In this document: positions 9,474 through 18,465 of the stretch, one piece after another | Numbering within the stretch: the first letter of the stretch is position 1 | How the letters are laid out: each line of letters starts with the position of its first letter | NCBI GenBank assembly: GCA_019217005.1 | Contig: JAHBNG010000080.1 | Location: forward strand, 1-64,000 | Direction of reading: 5' to 3' | DNA: 64,000 bases | From: Chloroflexi bacterium TSY | GTDB lineage: Bacteria > Chloroflexota > Anaerolineae > Caldilineales > Caldilineaceae | Program-made: the position numbers and the translations under genes | The notes under the pieces: generated by a model | The model's database searches: none | Seen by the model: only the letters and a program-made list of their open reading frames with translations | What the model was told of the DNA's origin: nothing

Positions 9474-11479
9474 TGGTAGAATTCTTAAATCTGGCGAAGC
9501 TTGCGACATTTGTTAATGTCGTTACCTCTTCCGCCGTCATTATTGTTGCTTTTTCCCTGCTGGCTTACACACTGACCTACAATTTTCGTAGTTCAGCCGC
9601 TAGACGTTACGCTTTGCTGTTGGCTTGTGTCGTCATCACCTTTACTGGTGATGTCGCATTGAATCGTGTGGGTTCTGCGGGAGCGGCAAATCTCTGGCTT
9701 CGTTTTCAGTGGCTCGGCATCGCCATGTTGCCGGCAGCTTACTATATTTTTTCGATCGCTGTGCTGCGGACAACGAATGGGAGGGTCTTTTACGGACGTT
9801 TGATTGGTCTGTTTTTGTTGACCCTTTCGTTCCTCAGCGCGGTGAGTGCTCTCTTCGGCACGCAAATTGTCGGGCTTCTTCACTTTGAGCCGCCACTCAG
9901 CTATCTAGAAGCTGGGCCCTATTTTTGGCTTTTTGCCGGCTATTTTACACTTGCAGCGATCATGTCTCTTTATAATATCTGGCGCGCCCGTCAGCGCTGT
10001 CTAACCGAAAGCAGCCGACAACGGATGACCTACCTACTCCTTGGTTTCGCTGCACCTGGGATCGGAATATTTCCATATCTCATCGGTCTGAGCCGCCTGA
10101 ATGAGGGGATGCAGAGCAATGCGATTATCTTTATCCTGGCGATGGTTGGCAACATCTTGGTGGCGGGATTCTTGTTGCTAATTAGTTACTCAGTGGCCTA
10201 CTTCGGCGTCTATACGCCAGATCGTGTCGTTCGCTATCGCTTGATTCGTTTCTTTGCACGTGGTCCCCTCGTTGCTATTGTTGTGATTGTGGCTGTACAG
10301 ACCATTCCGCCTGTAGAGCGCGTCTTAGGTCTGCCGCGCGATTTAGTGCTTTTTAGCACAATCACTTTTGTGATTATATTTAGCCAGCTTTTCCTCAGTT
10401 TGACCAAAAGATGGGTGGATCAAGCCATCTATCGTGAGGATCGTGGCGAAATTGCCTGGCTACGCGAGCTCGATCGCCGTTTGCTCACCACAACCGATTT
10501 GCGTCAATTCCTGGACAACAACCTCACTGCTCTCTGCGAAATGTTGCGCTTCCCATCTGGATTTGTGGCTGCTGTCGTCGGTCCCGATCTGGTGCTCGAA
10601 GCGATCGTTGGTGGTGAAGAAGTCCAACAACAGGTGACTGATGTAGATGATTGGCCAGATGTGATTTCACGTATGATCGAGCAACTACGGACTGAACATT
10701 CGTTCGGTAAGCCAAATAGCCACCCTATTCGACATAGAAACTTCTGGCTCTATCCTTTGGTTGAGCCGACGAACGCAAATGGCCCAGGCAAACTGCTCGG
10801 TATTCTTGGTGTCCATGCCACCAGTGATGGCTTAACCCTGAATGCAGATGAAATGAGTGTGCTGACGAGCGTCGTTGAGCGTACATCGTTGGCCTTAATG
10901 GATCGGAAGTTACAGCAAGACGTCTTTATCGCCTTGCAACGTATTATTCCAGGGATTGATCGAATTCAGCGTATGCGCGGCGTCATTCCTTATCCTATCT
11001 CCACCAACACTGACAATGGTACACCAGAGTACGCGTCGATGTTATTGGATTCCAGCCCGATTCATGAGCCAGAGTTTGATGTCTGGGTGAAGGATGCATT
11101 AAGTCACTATTGGGGCGGTCCAAAATTGACCAGCAGCCCCCTGCAACGACTTCGCATCGTAAATAAGATGCTACGCGTCGCAGATGATGATCCAACTCGG
11201 GCACTACGTCTCGTACTTGAATCTGCCATCGAACGGTTGAAACCAACTGGAAAACAGGATTTCAGCACACCTGAGTGGTTGCTCTACAACATTCTCGAAT
11301 TACGCTTTATTCAAGGTCGCAAAGTACGCGAGATTGCCAGCCGGTTAGCTGTGAGCGAAAGTGATCTCTATCGTAAACAACGTGTGGCTGTTGGTCAGGT
11401 TGCCCGCATTTTGATTGAAATGGAACAAGATAACGCACATGAGAGACAATCTCTCCCCGCTATGGAAAGATCTGGTTGA
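9473..11479 (+). CDS. 7TM membrane protein with GAF-like and C-terminal HTH region
   Basis: 668 residues from the ATG that overlaps the previous stop codon (a GTG 12 bp upstream is possible). About residues 10-310 hold a multi-helix membrane region resembling the N-terminal 7TM domain of some histidine kinases. A cytoplasmic GAF-like region follows (about 330-490, with LREL DRRLL and LGILGVHATSDGLTLNADEM). No H-box, N-box or G-box is present, so it is not a kinase. The C-terminus has a helix-turn-helix resembling sigma region 4: ILELRFIQGRKVREIASRL then AVSESDLYRKQRVAV. It therefore looks like a membrane-tethered one-component regulator. It overlaps the ftsK start region by about 40 bp. Confidence 0.75.
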   Translation: MVEFLNLAKLATFVNVVTSSAVIIVAFSLLAYTLTYNFRSSAARRYALLLACVVITFTGDVALNRVGSAGAANLWLRFQWLGIAMLPAAYYIFSIAVLRTTNGRVFYGRLIGLFLLTLSFLSAVSALFGTQIVGLLHFEPPLSYLEAGPYFWLFAGYFTLAAIMSLYNIWRARQRCLTESSRQRMTYLLLGFAAPGIGIFPYLIGLSRLNEGMQSNAIIFILAMVGNILVAGFLLLISYSVAYFGVYTPDRVVRYRLIRFFARGPLVAIVVIVAVQTIPPVERVLGLPRDLVLFSTITFVIIFSQLFLSLTKRWVDQAIYREDRGEIAWLRELDRRLLTTTDLRQFLDNNLTALCEMLRFPSGFVAAVVGPDLVLEAIVGGEEVQQQVTDVDDWPDVISRMIEQLRTEHSFGKPNSHPIRHRNFWLYPLVEPTNANGPGKLLGILGVHATSDGLTLNADEMSVLTSVVERTSLALMDRKLQQDVFIALQRIIPGIDRIQRMRGVIPYPISTNTDNGTPEYASMLLDSSPIHEPEFDVWVKDALSHYWGGPKLTSSPLQRLRIVNKMLRVADDDPTRALRLVLESAIERLKPTGKQDFSTPEWLLYNILELRFIQGRKVREIASRLAVSESDLYRKQRVAVGQVARILIEMEQDNAHERQSLPAMERSG

Positions 11480-13850
11480 CAATTTAAGCCAGGAATTCTG
11501 GGGACTCTTCTTTATATTAGTTGGTGGATTTGCAGTTGTCTCGTTGCGAACAGATGATGGCTCGTTACCTTGGTTGGTTCAGATGTTGGGATGGACTGCA
11601 CCTTGGTTTACATTTGCGCTGATTCTTCTTGGTCTTGTGCTGATTCTGGGACAACGTGCGGGCTATTGGAGCGTCGAAGCAATTGTCGGCGCACAAATTC
11701 TTTTCCTTAGCCTCACAACCGGTACATTTGCCTGGAACAACACCACAGCAAATCTTTCGATTGATTGGAATCCAACGTTTGATGGCCGAGACGGAGGATT
11801 GGTTGGTTGGGCATTAGGGAGTCTTCTTGTGAGCAGCCTGGGTCAATGGCCAGCAGTTGCGTTTGTTGGGCTACTTGGATTGGTCGGTCTTGGTCTCCTG
11901 TTGCGCTATACACCGCTGATTTATGCATCTGCATTTATTGTTTCTCTTTTGCCGCTCGTACAGGAACGATGGTTGATTGCGGTAACGCAGTCAACCCAAG
12001 CAAATATTTATAAGCAGACAGTCGATGCTTCATCTATTTCAACCCTTTCTTTTGGCGATTCTGGTTCTCATCCGCACTCGTTCGTGTCAGCTCAAGAACC
12101 TATAGTGTCAGAGAATGAAGACGGACCAGACCCGACTGGACCAGACCCGACTGAACAGACTCATTTTGTTGCCGATAGAAACCCCTTGGCACCTCCCATT
12201 CATTTAAAGAAAAATGGTGTCCAATCTCAAAAGCAATCTACACCGGTTCGTCCAGATCTTTTGCAGGAAGAGCAAACACCCAGCCAACGCGAATCCCAGC
12301 GTACAACGCGAAAATCATCCGAAGCAACCAAGAACCGAGGCCAAAAGAACGCCGCGCCCAAACCGCTACGACGTCCTGAACAGCTACCTCCTATTGAACT
12401 GATGCAGACCGATTCTGGTCAGTATGGCGGGGATGGAGAGATTGAACTTGCCCGGCGCATTGAACAAACGCTCGAGGACTTCAATGTCCCTGTCCAGGTT
12501 GTGCATATTGAAAGCGGACCAACCGTTACCCAATTTGGCGTCGAGCCGCTCTATTTGGAACGTGCAGGTCAACGCCGCAAAGTGCGGGTCAATCGTATTG
12601 TTAGTCTAGCCGATGATCTTGCCTTGGCGTTGGAGGCACCATCGGTTCGTATCGAAGCACCCGTGCCGGGTCGTCCCTATGTAGGCATCGAAGTGCCAAA
12701 TCGAGACAAGGTTGACGTAACTTTGCGTGGCCTACTAGAGAGCAAAGAGTGGCGTAAGGACGGTGGACACCTGACGATAGGCTTAGGGCGCAACACAGCA
12801 GGGAAGGCTGTCGTAATCGATTTAGCCCGCGCTCCCCACATGCTAATTGCTGGAGCAACCGGAGCGGGAAAGTCGGTCTGCATCAATACGATCATTACAA
12901 GCTTGCTGATGCAACATGGTCCGGAGAGCCTGCAATTTGTGATGGTCGATCCAAAGATGGTTGAACTTCCAGGCTATAACGGGATTCCTCATCTCTTGGG
13001 CAAAGCAATCACCGACATGGATCAAGTCATGGGGATGTTGACTTGGTTGCTGCTGCAGATGGATGACCGCTACCGAGCATTTAAAGAAGTAGGCGTGCGT
13101 AATATCTTTACGTACAATAGCAAAGTACGGCGGCTTCGCGGCAAGGATGCCCCAAAGCCTCTTCCCTTTCTTGTTCTGATTGTGGACGAATTGGCCGACC
13201 TTATGATGACGGCGGCTGATGACGTTGAACGGCAACTCTGTCGACTGGCGCAAATGGCGCGTGCAACTGGCATTCATCTAATCTTGGCTACGCAGCGTCC
13301 CAGCACAGATGTTGTCACGGGTCTAATCAAGGCCAATTTCCCCACCCGTATTGCTTTTGCTGTGACGAGTCAAATTGATTCGCGGGTCATTCTGGATGTA
13401 CCTGGTGCGGAGCGTCTTTTGGGTCAAGGCGATATGTTACTCATGCGCTCAGACGAGTCCAAGTTGATGCGTGTGCAAGGTTGCTGGGTGGCAGATGAGG
13501 AGATTAATGCCGTCGTCAACTTCTGGAAACAGCGTAAAACAGAAGAGGCGGCAGAGCATGGTCAACCGGAGCGACCAATCGTGCCGCCCTGGTTCGGTCT
13601 GATGGATCGACTGGATGATGAGGAGGAGCTGATTCTGGATGCAATTGATGTCTTACGTGATCTAAAGACATGCAGCACAAGTTTACTTCAGCGCAAACTC
13701 CAGATCGGTTATCCCAAAGCAGCCCGAATGATGGAGGAACTGGAGTCACGAAAAATTGTCGGACCTGATCTGGGTGGTGGTCAAGGGCGGCAGGTGCTGT
13801 TAAAAAAGAAGGAGATTGAGGAAGAAGATGCAGAGGAAGAGTTATTCTGA
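11439..13850 (+). CDS. ftsK: DNA translocase FtsK/SpoIIIE
   Basis: 803 residues from the ATG at 11439; a TTG at 11415 is an alternative. N-terminal membrane helices (about 20-190) are followed by a short polar linker (about 200-310) without the very long Pro/Gln linker of enterobacterial FtsK. Then come the alpha and RecA-like beta domains with Walker A GATGAGKSV near 471 and Walker B LPFLVLIVDELADLMM near 575, the conserved LILATQRPSTDVVTGLIKANFPTRIAF, and a C-terminal gamma winged helix (CSTSLLQRKLQIGYPKAARMMEELE). It pumps DNA at the division septum and helps resolve chromosome dimers. Last gene of a three-gene plus-strand set with overlapping ends. Complete, with no frameshifts over 2.4 kb. 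Confidence 0.95.
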   Translation: MRDNLSPLWKDLVDNLSQEFWGLFFILVGGFAVVSLRTDDGSLPWLVQMLGWTAPWFTFALILLGLVLILGQRAGYWSVEAIVGAQILFLSLTTGTFAWNNTTANLSIDWNPTFDGRDGGLVGWALGSLLVSSLGQWPAVAFVGLLGLVGLGLLLRYTPLIYASAFIVSLLPLVQERWLIAVTQSTQANIYKQTVDASSISTLSFGDSGSHPHSFVSAQEPIVSENEDGPDPTGPDPTEQTHFVADRNPLAPPIHLKKNGVQSQKQSTPVRPDLLQEEQTPSQRESQRTTRKSSEATKNRGQKNAAPKPLRRPEQLPPIELMQTDSGQYGGDGEIELARRIEQTLEDFNVPVQVVHIESGPTVTQFGVEPLYLERAGQRRKVRVNRIVSLADDLALALEAPSVRIEAPVPGRPYVGIEVPNRDKVDVTLRGLLESKEWRKDGGHLTIGLGRNTAGKAVVIDLARAPHMLIAGATGAGKSVCINTIITSLLMQHGPESLQFVMVDPKMVELPGYNGIPHLLGKAITDMDQVMGMLTWLLLQMDDRYRAFKEVGVRNIFTYNSKVRRLRGKDAPKPLPFLVLIVDELADLMMTAADDVERQLCRLAQMARATGIHLILATQRPSTDVVTGLIKANFPTRIAFAVTSQIDSRVILDVPGAERLLGQGDMLLMRSDESKLMRVQGCWVADEEINAVVNFWKQRKTEEAAEHGQPERPIVPPWFGLMDRLDDEEELILDAIDVLRDLKTCSTSLLQRKLQIGYPKAARMMEELESRKIVGPDLGGGQGRQVLLKKKEIEEEDAEEELF

Positions 13851-13865
13851 TTGGCTCATCTAAGA

Positions 13866-13921
13866 AAATTGTGCAAACCCATGTTTTCATCGGAGACAAA
13901 ATAGTGCGTTTGCACAATTTC
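13866..13921 (+). terminator. Hairpin downstream of ftsK
   Basis: Inverted repeat GAAAATTGTGCAAAC / GTTTGCACAATTTC separated by about 27 bp, shortly after the ftsK stop. There is no long T-run, so it is a weak intrinsic terminator or a small palindromic repeat. Confidence 0.45.
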
Positions 13922-14062
13922 ATCTGATGAGCAATTTTGATTTATGGTTCAGCAGTACATTGTACAGTTTCCTGCTATCAATTCTGCTGAAATAATTTTC
14001 TATTTCTGATACAATTACGTTTACAATGGGTAAATTTGAATCTGAATTGTCCAAAATGGTCG

Positions 14063-15731
14063 GGGCTGGTTCAGAAATAGGTTGACAAAGAAGAGAGTAC
14101 GTTAACAAGAGAATAGGTTAGAGAAAGAGGCTCCTGTTCAGGCAAAATAAGGGTGTTCAGACCAAAATAGCCAAAAAGGAGCCTCTAAATGTCAGAGTAT
14201 CGAACAGACCCCCTATCATTGTCAACCCGAATCGATCTTGCGTTGGAAATGCTCAACCCGAATCGAGAGTGGGGGAGAGTGAGCGAACTGTCAACGGCGT
14301 ACAATGTGTCTCGAACGTGGCTCTATAAGTTGAGAGAGAGAGCGGTGAAGCGGCGCTGAAAGCGATCTTGTCGCCAGTGAGTCCAGGACCGCAGCCGAAA
14401 AGCCATGTGATCGAAGTGGATGAGACGTTCATCCGACGAACCATAACGGTGTTGCCGATGCTGCGAGGAAGCGTACGAGATATCCAAAGGGGGTTGGGGT
14501 TGCTGCTAGGTGTGGAGCGGTCGGTGGGATTCATCCAAGGGACGCTGGCGGAAGTTGGAGAACTGGCATCGGCGTACAATGAGAGCATGGTGCCGACGCT
14601 GCCGGTGTTGGGGGAAGCGGATGAAATTTTCTGTGGCGACCAACCGTGCCTGACGGTGGTGGACGGAGCATCGTTTGCGCTGTTGAATATCTCAGCAGCC
14701 GATGCCCGAGATGAAACAACATGGGGGGGTTGAAGTTTCTCGAATTGCTCGAGCGAGGCATCACCTTTGATGACTTGGTGACCGATGGGGCTTTGGGCAT
14801 TCAGGCAGGAGCCAAGGCAGCGGGGATGAATGCGCCACACTCCTATGACCTCTTTCACCAAATGCAGAATGGCACCAAAATCACCCAACGTCTGGAGAGA
14901 GAAATGGACCAGGCCATGACCGACCGTGACGTAGCTTGGCAAGAGTTGGACGAGCAGACTGCTCCTGCACGTCGCCCTGGGCGACCACGCAAATGCACAG
15001 TGACTCTCGAGGTTGCCGACCAAACGGTGCTGACAGCAGTTGACTTGCACGAGAACTGGACATGGCTTCTCCGAACGGTCCGTCAGGCACTGGAGCCGAT
15101 TTCACCGACCGGGCAGCTTGTCAACACAGATGCCGCGCAACAAACCATTCTGGCTGCCACCCAACTTATGATGGAGATGAACCGCGATGAAATTGCACAC
15201 TTTGCCACCCAACTGCAGCAGAATCTACCTACATTGCTGGCTCCCCTCCGTCGCCTGGAACTATCCCTGGCTCCCCTCCGCCAGAACCTCTCACCTGAGT
15301 ACGAAGCCTTCATCACACACCTCTGGACTTATCGCCATGACCATCAACTTCCCATTGAACAGCTTTTCCCTCCCTCATTGCAGCCTATGGCTCTTGCCTT
15401 CTGGCATGCACTGGATCGCTTCCATCGGGCTTCTTCTCTAGCTGAATCCTTTCATGCTTGGCTCAGGCCCTTTCTTGCAATCCATCGCTCTTTGCCCGAT
15501 TGGTTGGCCGCTCTTTTACAGCTCTTTTGGAATCATCGCACCTTCTCACGTGGCAAACGCTCCGGTCACTCACCCTTAGAACTGGCTACCGATTCCTATG
15601 TCCCTTCTTTGGCTGACGCCCTTGATGCCATTCTTCAGCCTCAACAGCAACTGGCTCTTTAACCTATTCTCTTTTTAACGTGCCCATTTCAATTTTGTAA
15701 ACCTAACTCATCCCTTGTTCTGAACCTGCCC
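14063..15731 (+). mobile_element. Insertion sequence, 1669 bp, 8-bp target duplication
   Basis: Imperfect terminal inverted repeats GGGCTGGTTCAGAA / TTCTGAACCTGCCC with a shared subterminal AGGTT(G/T)ACAAA. An exact direct repeat AATGGTCG flanks it (14055-14062 and 15732-15739). It contains one transposase region in three frames. I cannot place it in a named IS family with confidence. The 155-bp MITE at 4889-5043 has related ends and the same duplication length. Confidence 0.88.
14189..15662 (+). pseudogene. Transposase, broken into three frames
   Basis: Part 1 (14189-14359) encodes a short HTH region, MSEYRTDPLSLSTRIDLALE to TWLYKLRERAVKRR. It leaves frame at a GAGAGAGAGA tract; correcting it gives KLRESGEAALKAILSPVSPG. 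Part 2 (about 14360-14730) holds IEVDETFIRR, a likely first catalytic Asp region, and LTVVDGASFALLNISAADAR. Part 3 (about 14722-15662) starts after a run of seven G and continues LKFLELLERGITFDDLVTDG to the C-terminus HRTFSRGKRSGHSPLEL. Two lesions at simple repeats explain all breaks, so the ancestral protein was about 490 residues. Whether slippage still yields full-length protein is unknown. Confidence 0.82.
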
Positions 15732-15838
15732 AATGGTCGCTCTGTTTAAAGCAAAGAAAAAAGTTGATCCATCAACCGACTCACTTTGATACATTTTTCA
15801 AGCTCATACTAAACACAATGTTGTTGCAAGGAGAACCA

Positions 15839-17446
15839 ATGGCAAACGCAATCGTTGCTCCCCAACCCATCGCTGTTGAAGAAGGCGCCAAAGTGCTTAT
15901 GCATGGCGGCAATGCAATTGACGCTGCGGTGACTTGCGCACTTGTCCAAGCCATCGTTGCGCCCCACATGTGTGGCATTGGTGGTTATGCCAATTTGATG
16001 CTGCATATGGCAGGAAAGTCGCAGCCAACCTACATGGATGCCCCTGCGCTCGCAGGAGCCAAAGTCTCTAGCGATATGTGGGAGAAAAAGTTCTTGCGTC
16101 CCAATCCCGACGGTTGGGGCTATTTTCTCGAGGGACGCGTCAACACTCTTGGATATACCTCAGTTTGCACGCCTGGCACAGTCAAAGCTCTATCAACCAT
16201 GCTTGATCGGTGGGGCACTATTTCGTGGGCACAAGCCATTGAACCAGCCGTCCAGATCGCGGAAGAAGGGTTTATGGTGTGCGAGGATTTGGCTACCGGG
16301 TGGAAGAAACGTCGAGTTTATCCAGAATCGACCACGCTTCGAGACTACATCGAAACATTGCCCGCAGCGCGCCGCATCTACCTGAAAAACGACAGCACTC
16401 CCTATGAAGCAGGTGAAACCTTACGTAACCCCGATTATGCAAGGACCTTACGCCATTTGGCCGACAAAGGTACGGAAGATTTTTATCACGGCGAGTTGGC
16501 CGACCGGATGGCGGATGATCTGAATGCCAATGGAGGCCACGTGACGAGTGCCGATCTGGCCGATTATGCTGTGCGGGATGAACCACCCGTTATCGGCACT
16601 TACCGAGATTATGCAGTCGCTTCCAGCAGTCCACCTCACGGCGGTGCCACTTTGATTGCGATCCTCAATATTCTGGAAGGTTATGATCTTGCCAGCATGG
16701 ATCACAACTCGCCTGACTATATCTATCTCGTGGCAATGGCGATGAAAGCAGCCTTTGCCGACCGCAATCCTTACATGGCAGATCCACAATTTGAAGATGT
16801 GCCAGTCGATTGGATGATCACCAAGGAACGAGCTGCATACTGGCGAGAGCAGATCAATCGTGGTGCGGAGATTACGGTCAGCTATACCGTCACCGAATCG
16901 CCCCACACAACCCATCTGAGCGTAGTTGATCAAGCGGGCAACTGTGTGGCGCTCACCCATTCACTCGGCATGTCGTCGGGCGTGATCACCCCGGGTCTTG
17001 GCTTCATGTACAATAACTCGATGGTCAATTTCTACCCCCTACCGGGTAACCCCAATTCGATTGCACCGGGCAAAGGGCGTACCACTGGGATGGCCCCCAC
17101 CATTGTCTATCAGAATGGGAAACCTATACTCGTCTTGGGCTCTCCTGGGGCCACGCGTATTATTACGTCGAATCTTCAAGTGATCTTGAATGTTCTTGAC
17201 TTTGGCATGAGCATCAGTGAAGCTGTTCATGCACCACGAATTGATTGTCAGCTGAACACGATTCGTTGCCACATGCGCATCCCTGAATATGTTTGTGCTG
17301 AAGTACGAAAAAAGCACCCAATAATTCGACTTCCGCAGAGCCATGGCGGATTGGCATTGGTGCATGCTCTCTCAATTGATCCAGAATCCGGAACCTTGGC
17401 AGGAGCCGCTGATACAGGCGCTGGTGGGATGGCGTTAATCGTTTAG
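15839..17446 (+). CDS. Gamma-glutamyltransferase family protein
   Basis: 535 residues from the ATG at 15839, chosen because AAGGAG lies just upstream; the open frame extends 25 codons further upstream without a ribosome binding site. The N-terminal half has NAIDAAVTCALVQAIVAPHMCGIGGYANLML, the large-subunit signature. The autocatalytic Thr is in SPHTTHLSVVD near residue 356, which would start the small subunit; LGFMYNNSM and PGKGRTTGMAPTIV follow, with the glycine-rich GSPGATRI loop. Such Ntn hydrolases hydrolyse or transfer gamma-glutamyl or related acyl groups. No signal peptide is visible, unlike periplasmic GGTs, so the substrate may differ. The gene starts about 100 bp after the IS target duplication, so its native promoter may have been altered. 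Confidence 0.9.
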   Translation: MANAIVAPQPIAVEEGAKVLMHGGNAIDAAVTCALVQAIVAPHMCGIGGYANLMLHMAGKSQPTYMDAPALAGAKVSSDMWEKKFLRPNPDGWGYFLEGRVNTLGYTSVCTPGTVKALSTMLDRWGTISWAQAIEPAVQIAEEGFMVCEDLATGWKKRRVYPESTTLRDYIETLPAARRIYLKNDSTPYEAGETLRNPDYARTLRHLADKGTEDFYHGELADRMADDLNANGGHVTSADLADYAVRDEPPVIGTYRDYAVASSSPPHGGATLIAILNILEGYDLASMDHNSPDYIYLVAMAMKAAFADRNPYMADPQFEDVPVDWMITKERAAYWREQINRGAEITVSYTVTESPHTTHLSVVDQAGNCVALTHSLGMSSGVITPGLGFMYNNSMVNFYPLPGNPNSIAPGKGRTTGMAPTIVYQNGKPILVLGSPGATRIITSNLQVILNVLDFGMSISEAVHAPRIDCQLNTIRCHMRIPEYVCAEVRKKHPIIRLPQSHGGLALVHALSIDPESGTLAGAADTGAGGMALIV

Positions 17447-17753
17447 ATGATTCTCTCCGATATAAAGTAATACCAAGAAATAGTCCCTCTTCTATCTTCA
17501 CCTCGACTCACCTTCTTCCCCGTCGGGCAACGATATAAAATCCGTATAAAACTCTATGTATTTTCTCCATCAGTGCCAAGCTCTACTGTGTTAGCAGGCG
17601 GTACCCTAGTCCATCTGCATTCTGAAAGTGCGGCTTTTCCGCATCACTTTATTCAATGCTCATCAGCCGACGGAGCGAATCAGTACATTTTCTCTCTGAG
17701 AATCATGCCAGTTTTGCTCTTTTCATAGATGAGCCTTATTCGGAGCAAGGAGT
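17447..17753. other. Intergenic region, no gene seen
   Basis: About 300 bp between the gamma-glutamyltransferase gene and a secreted-protein gene. It presumably holds the promoter of the latter. I see no convincing ORF, RNA gene or terminator with a strong stem. Confidence 0.4.
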
Positions 17754-18446
17754 TTGTACATGAGATTAAAATCGAATAAGCACCAACATCACGGCACTCA
17801 TCGACAAATAAAAATAATCAAAGCGGGGCTTCGGTTACTACCCCAACAGAGCACCACTTGGTTCATGATTGGATTTTTCCTCTTGGGCCTCGTGTTGACA
17901 GCCTTTGCAACGGGTGTTGCACCCGTCTATGCTCAATCCTGCACGACTCTGGTCAGCGCCAACAGTTTTGATAACGATGGTGTTTGGCAAACACAGAGCG
18001 ACAAAGGATATAGTCTATTGAGTAATTTTGCCGTATATAGCGGCAATCGCGCCGCCTACTTGGGCGGTGTTGATAACGCCAATGATCTGATTCACACGAC
18101 TGTTTCGCTTCCTGCTGAACAGACCAGCAAACTGCGTTTCCGTTGGTTGGTGGATAGTGAAGAGAGTAGCGATGGTTGGGATGGGCTAAATGTGATTGTA
18201 GCCGACGCCGCTGGGAATCAGTTAAAGACGCTTCATACCCTAAGTAGAGCGGATAGCGGCGATACTTGGCAATCGACAGAGCTCGATCTCTCTGAATTTG
18301 CCGGCCAGACAGCGCAAATTCAATTTGCTGCCCAGACAGATGGCTCTCTTGTGACCGACTTTTTCATCGACGAGCCAGAAGTGACATCATGCGCCGCCGG
18401 CAACGCCGAGGCATTCAAAATTTACTTGCCTTTTACAACTCGATAG
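17754..18446 (+). CDS. Secreted beta-sandwich protein with '-LP' C-terminal tail
   Basis: 230 residues. AAGGAG lies upstream of the ATG. A basic N-terminus and a hydrophobic stretch (WFMIGFFLLGLVLTAFATG) end at VYAQS, a plausible signal-peptidase site near residue 62. The mature part (SCTTLVSANSFDNDGVW onward) looks like a carbohydrate-binding or MAM-like beta-sandwich domain, with LRFRWLVDSEESSDGWDGL and WQSTELDLSEFAGQTAQIQF. It ends KIYLPFTTR, a short hydrophobic-LP-basic tail also seen on the RCC1 protein at 51793-54116. It lies 19 bp before the DUF5666-repeat gene, so the two are probably co-expressed at the cell surface. No enzymatic motif. Confidence 0.8.
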   Translation: MYMRLKSNKHQHHGTHRQIKIIKAGLRLLPQQSTTWFMIGFFLLGLVLTAFATGVAPVYAQSCTTLVSANSFDNDGVWQTQSDKGYSLLSNFAVYSGNRAAYLGGVDNANDLIHTTVSLPAEQTSKLRFRWLVDSEESSDGWDGLNVIVADAAGNQLKTLHTLSRADSGDTWQSTELDLSEFAGQTAQIQFAAQTDGSLVTDFFIDEPEVTSCAAGNAEAFKIYLPFTTR

Positions 18447-18465
18447 CCTGGAGTAGATACACAGT

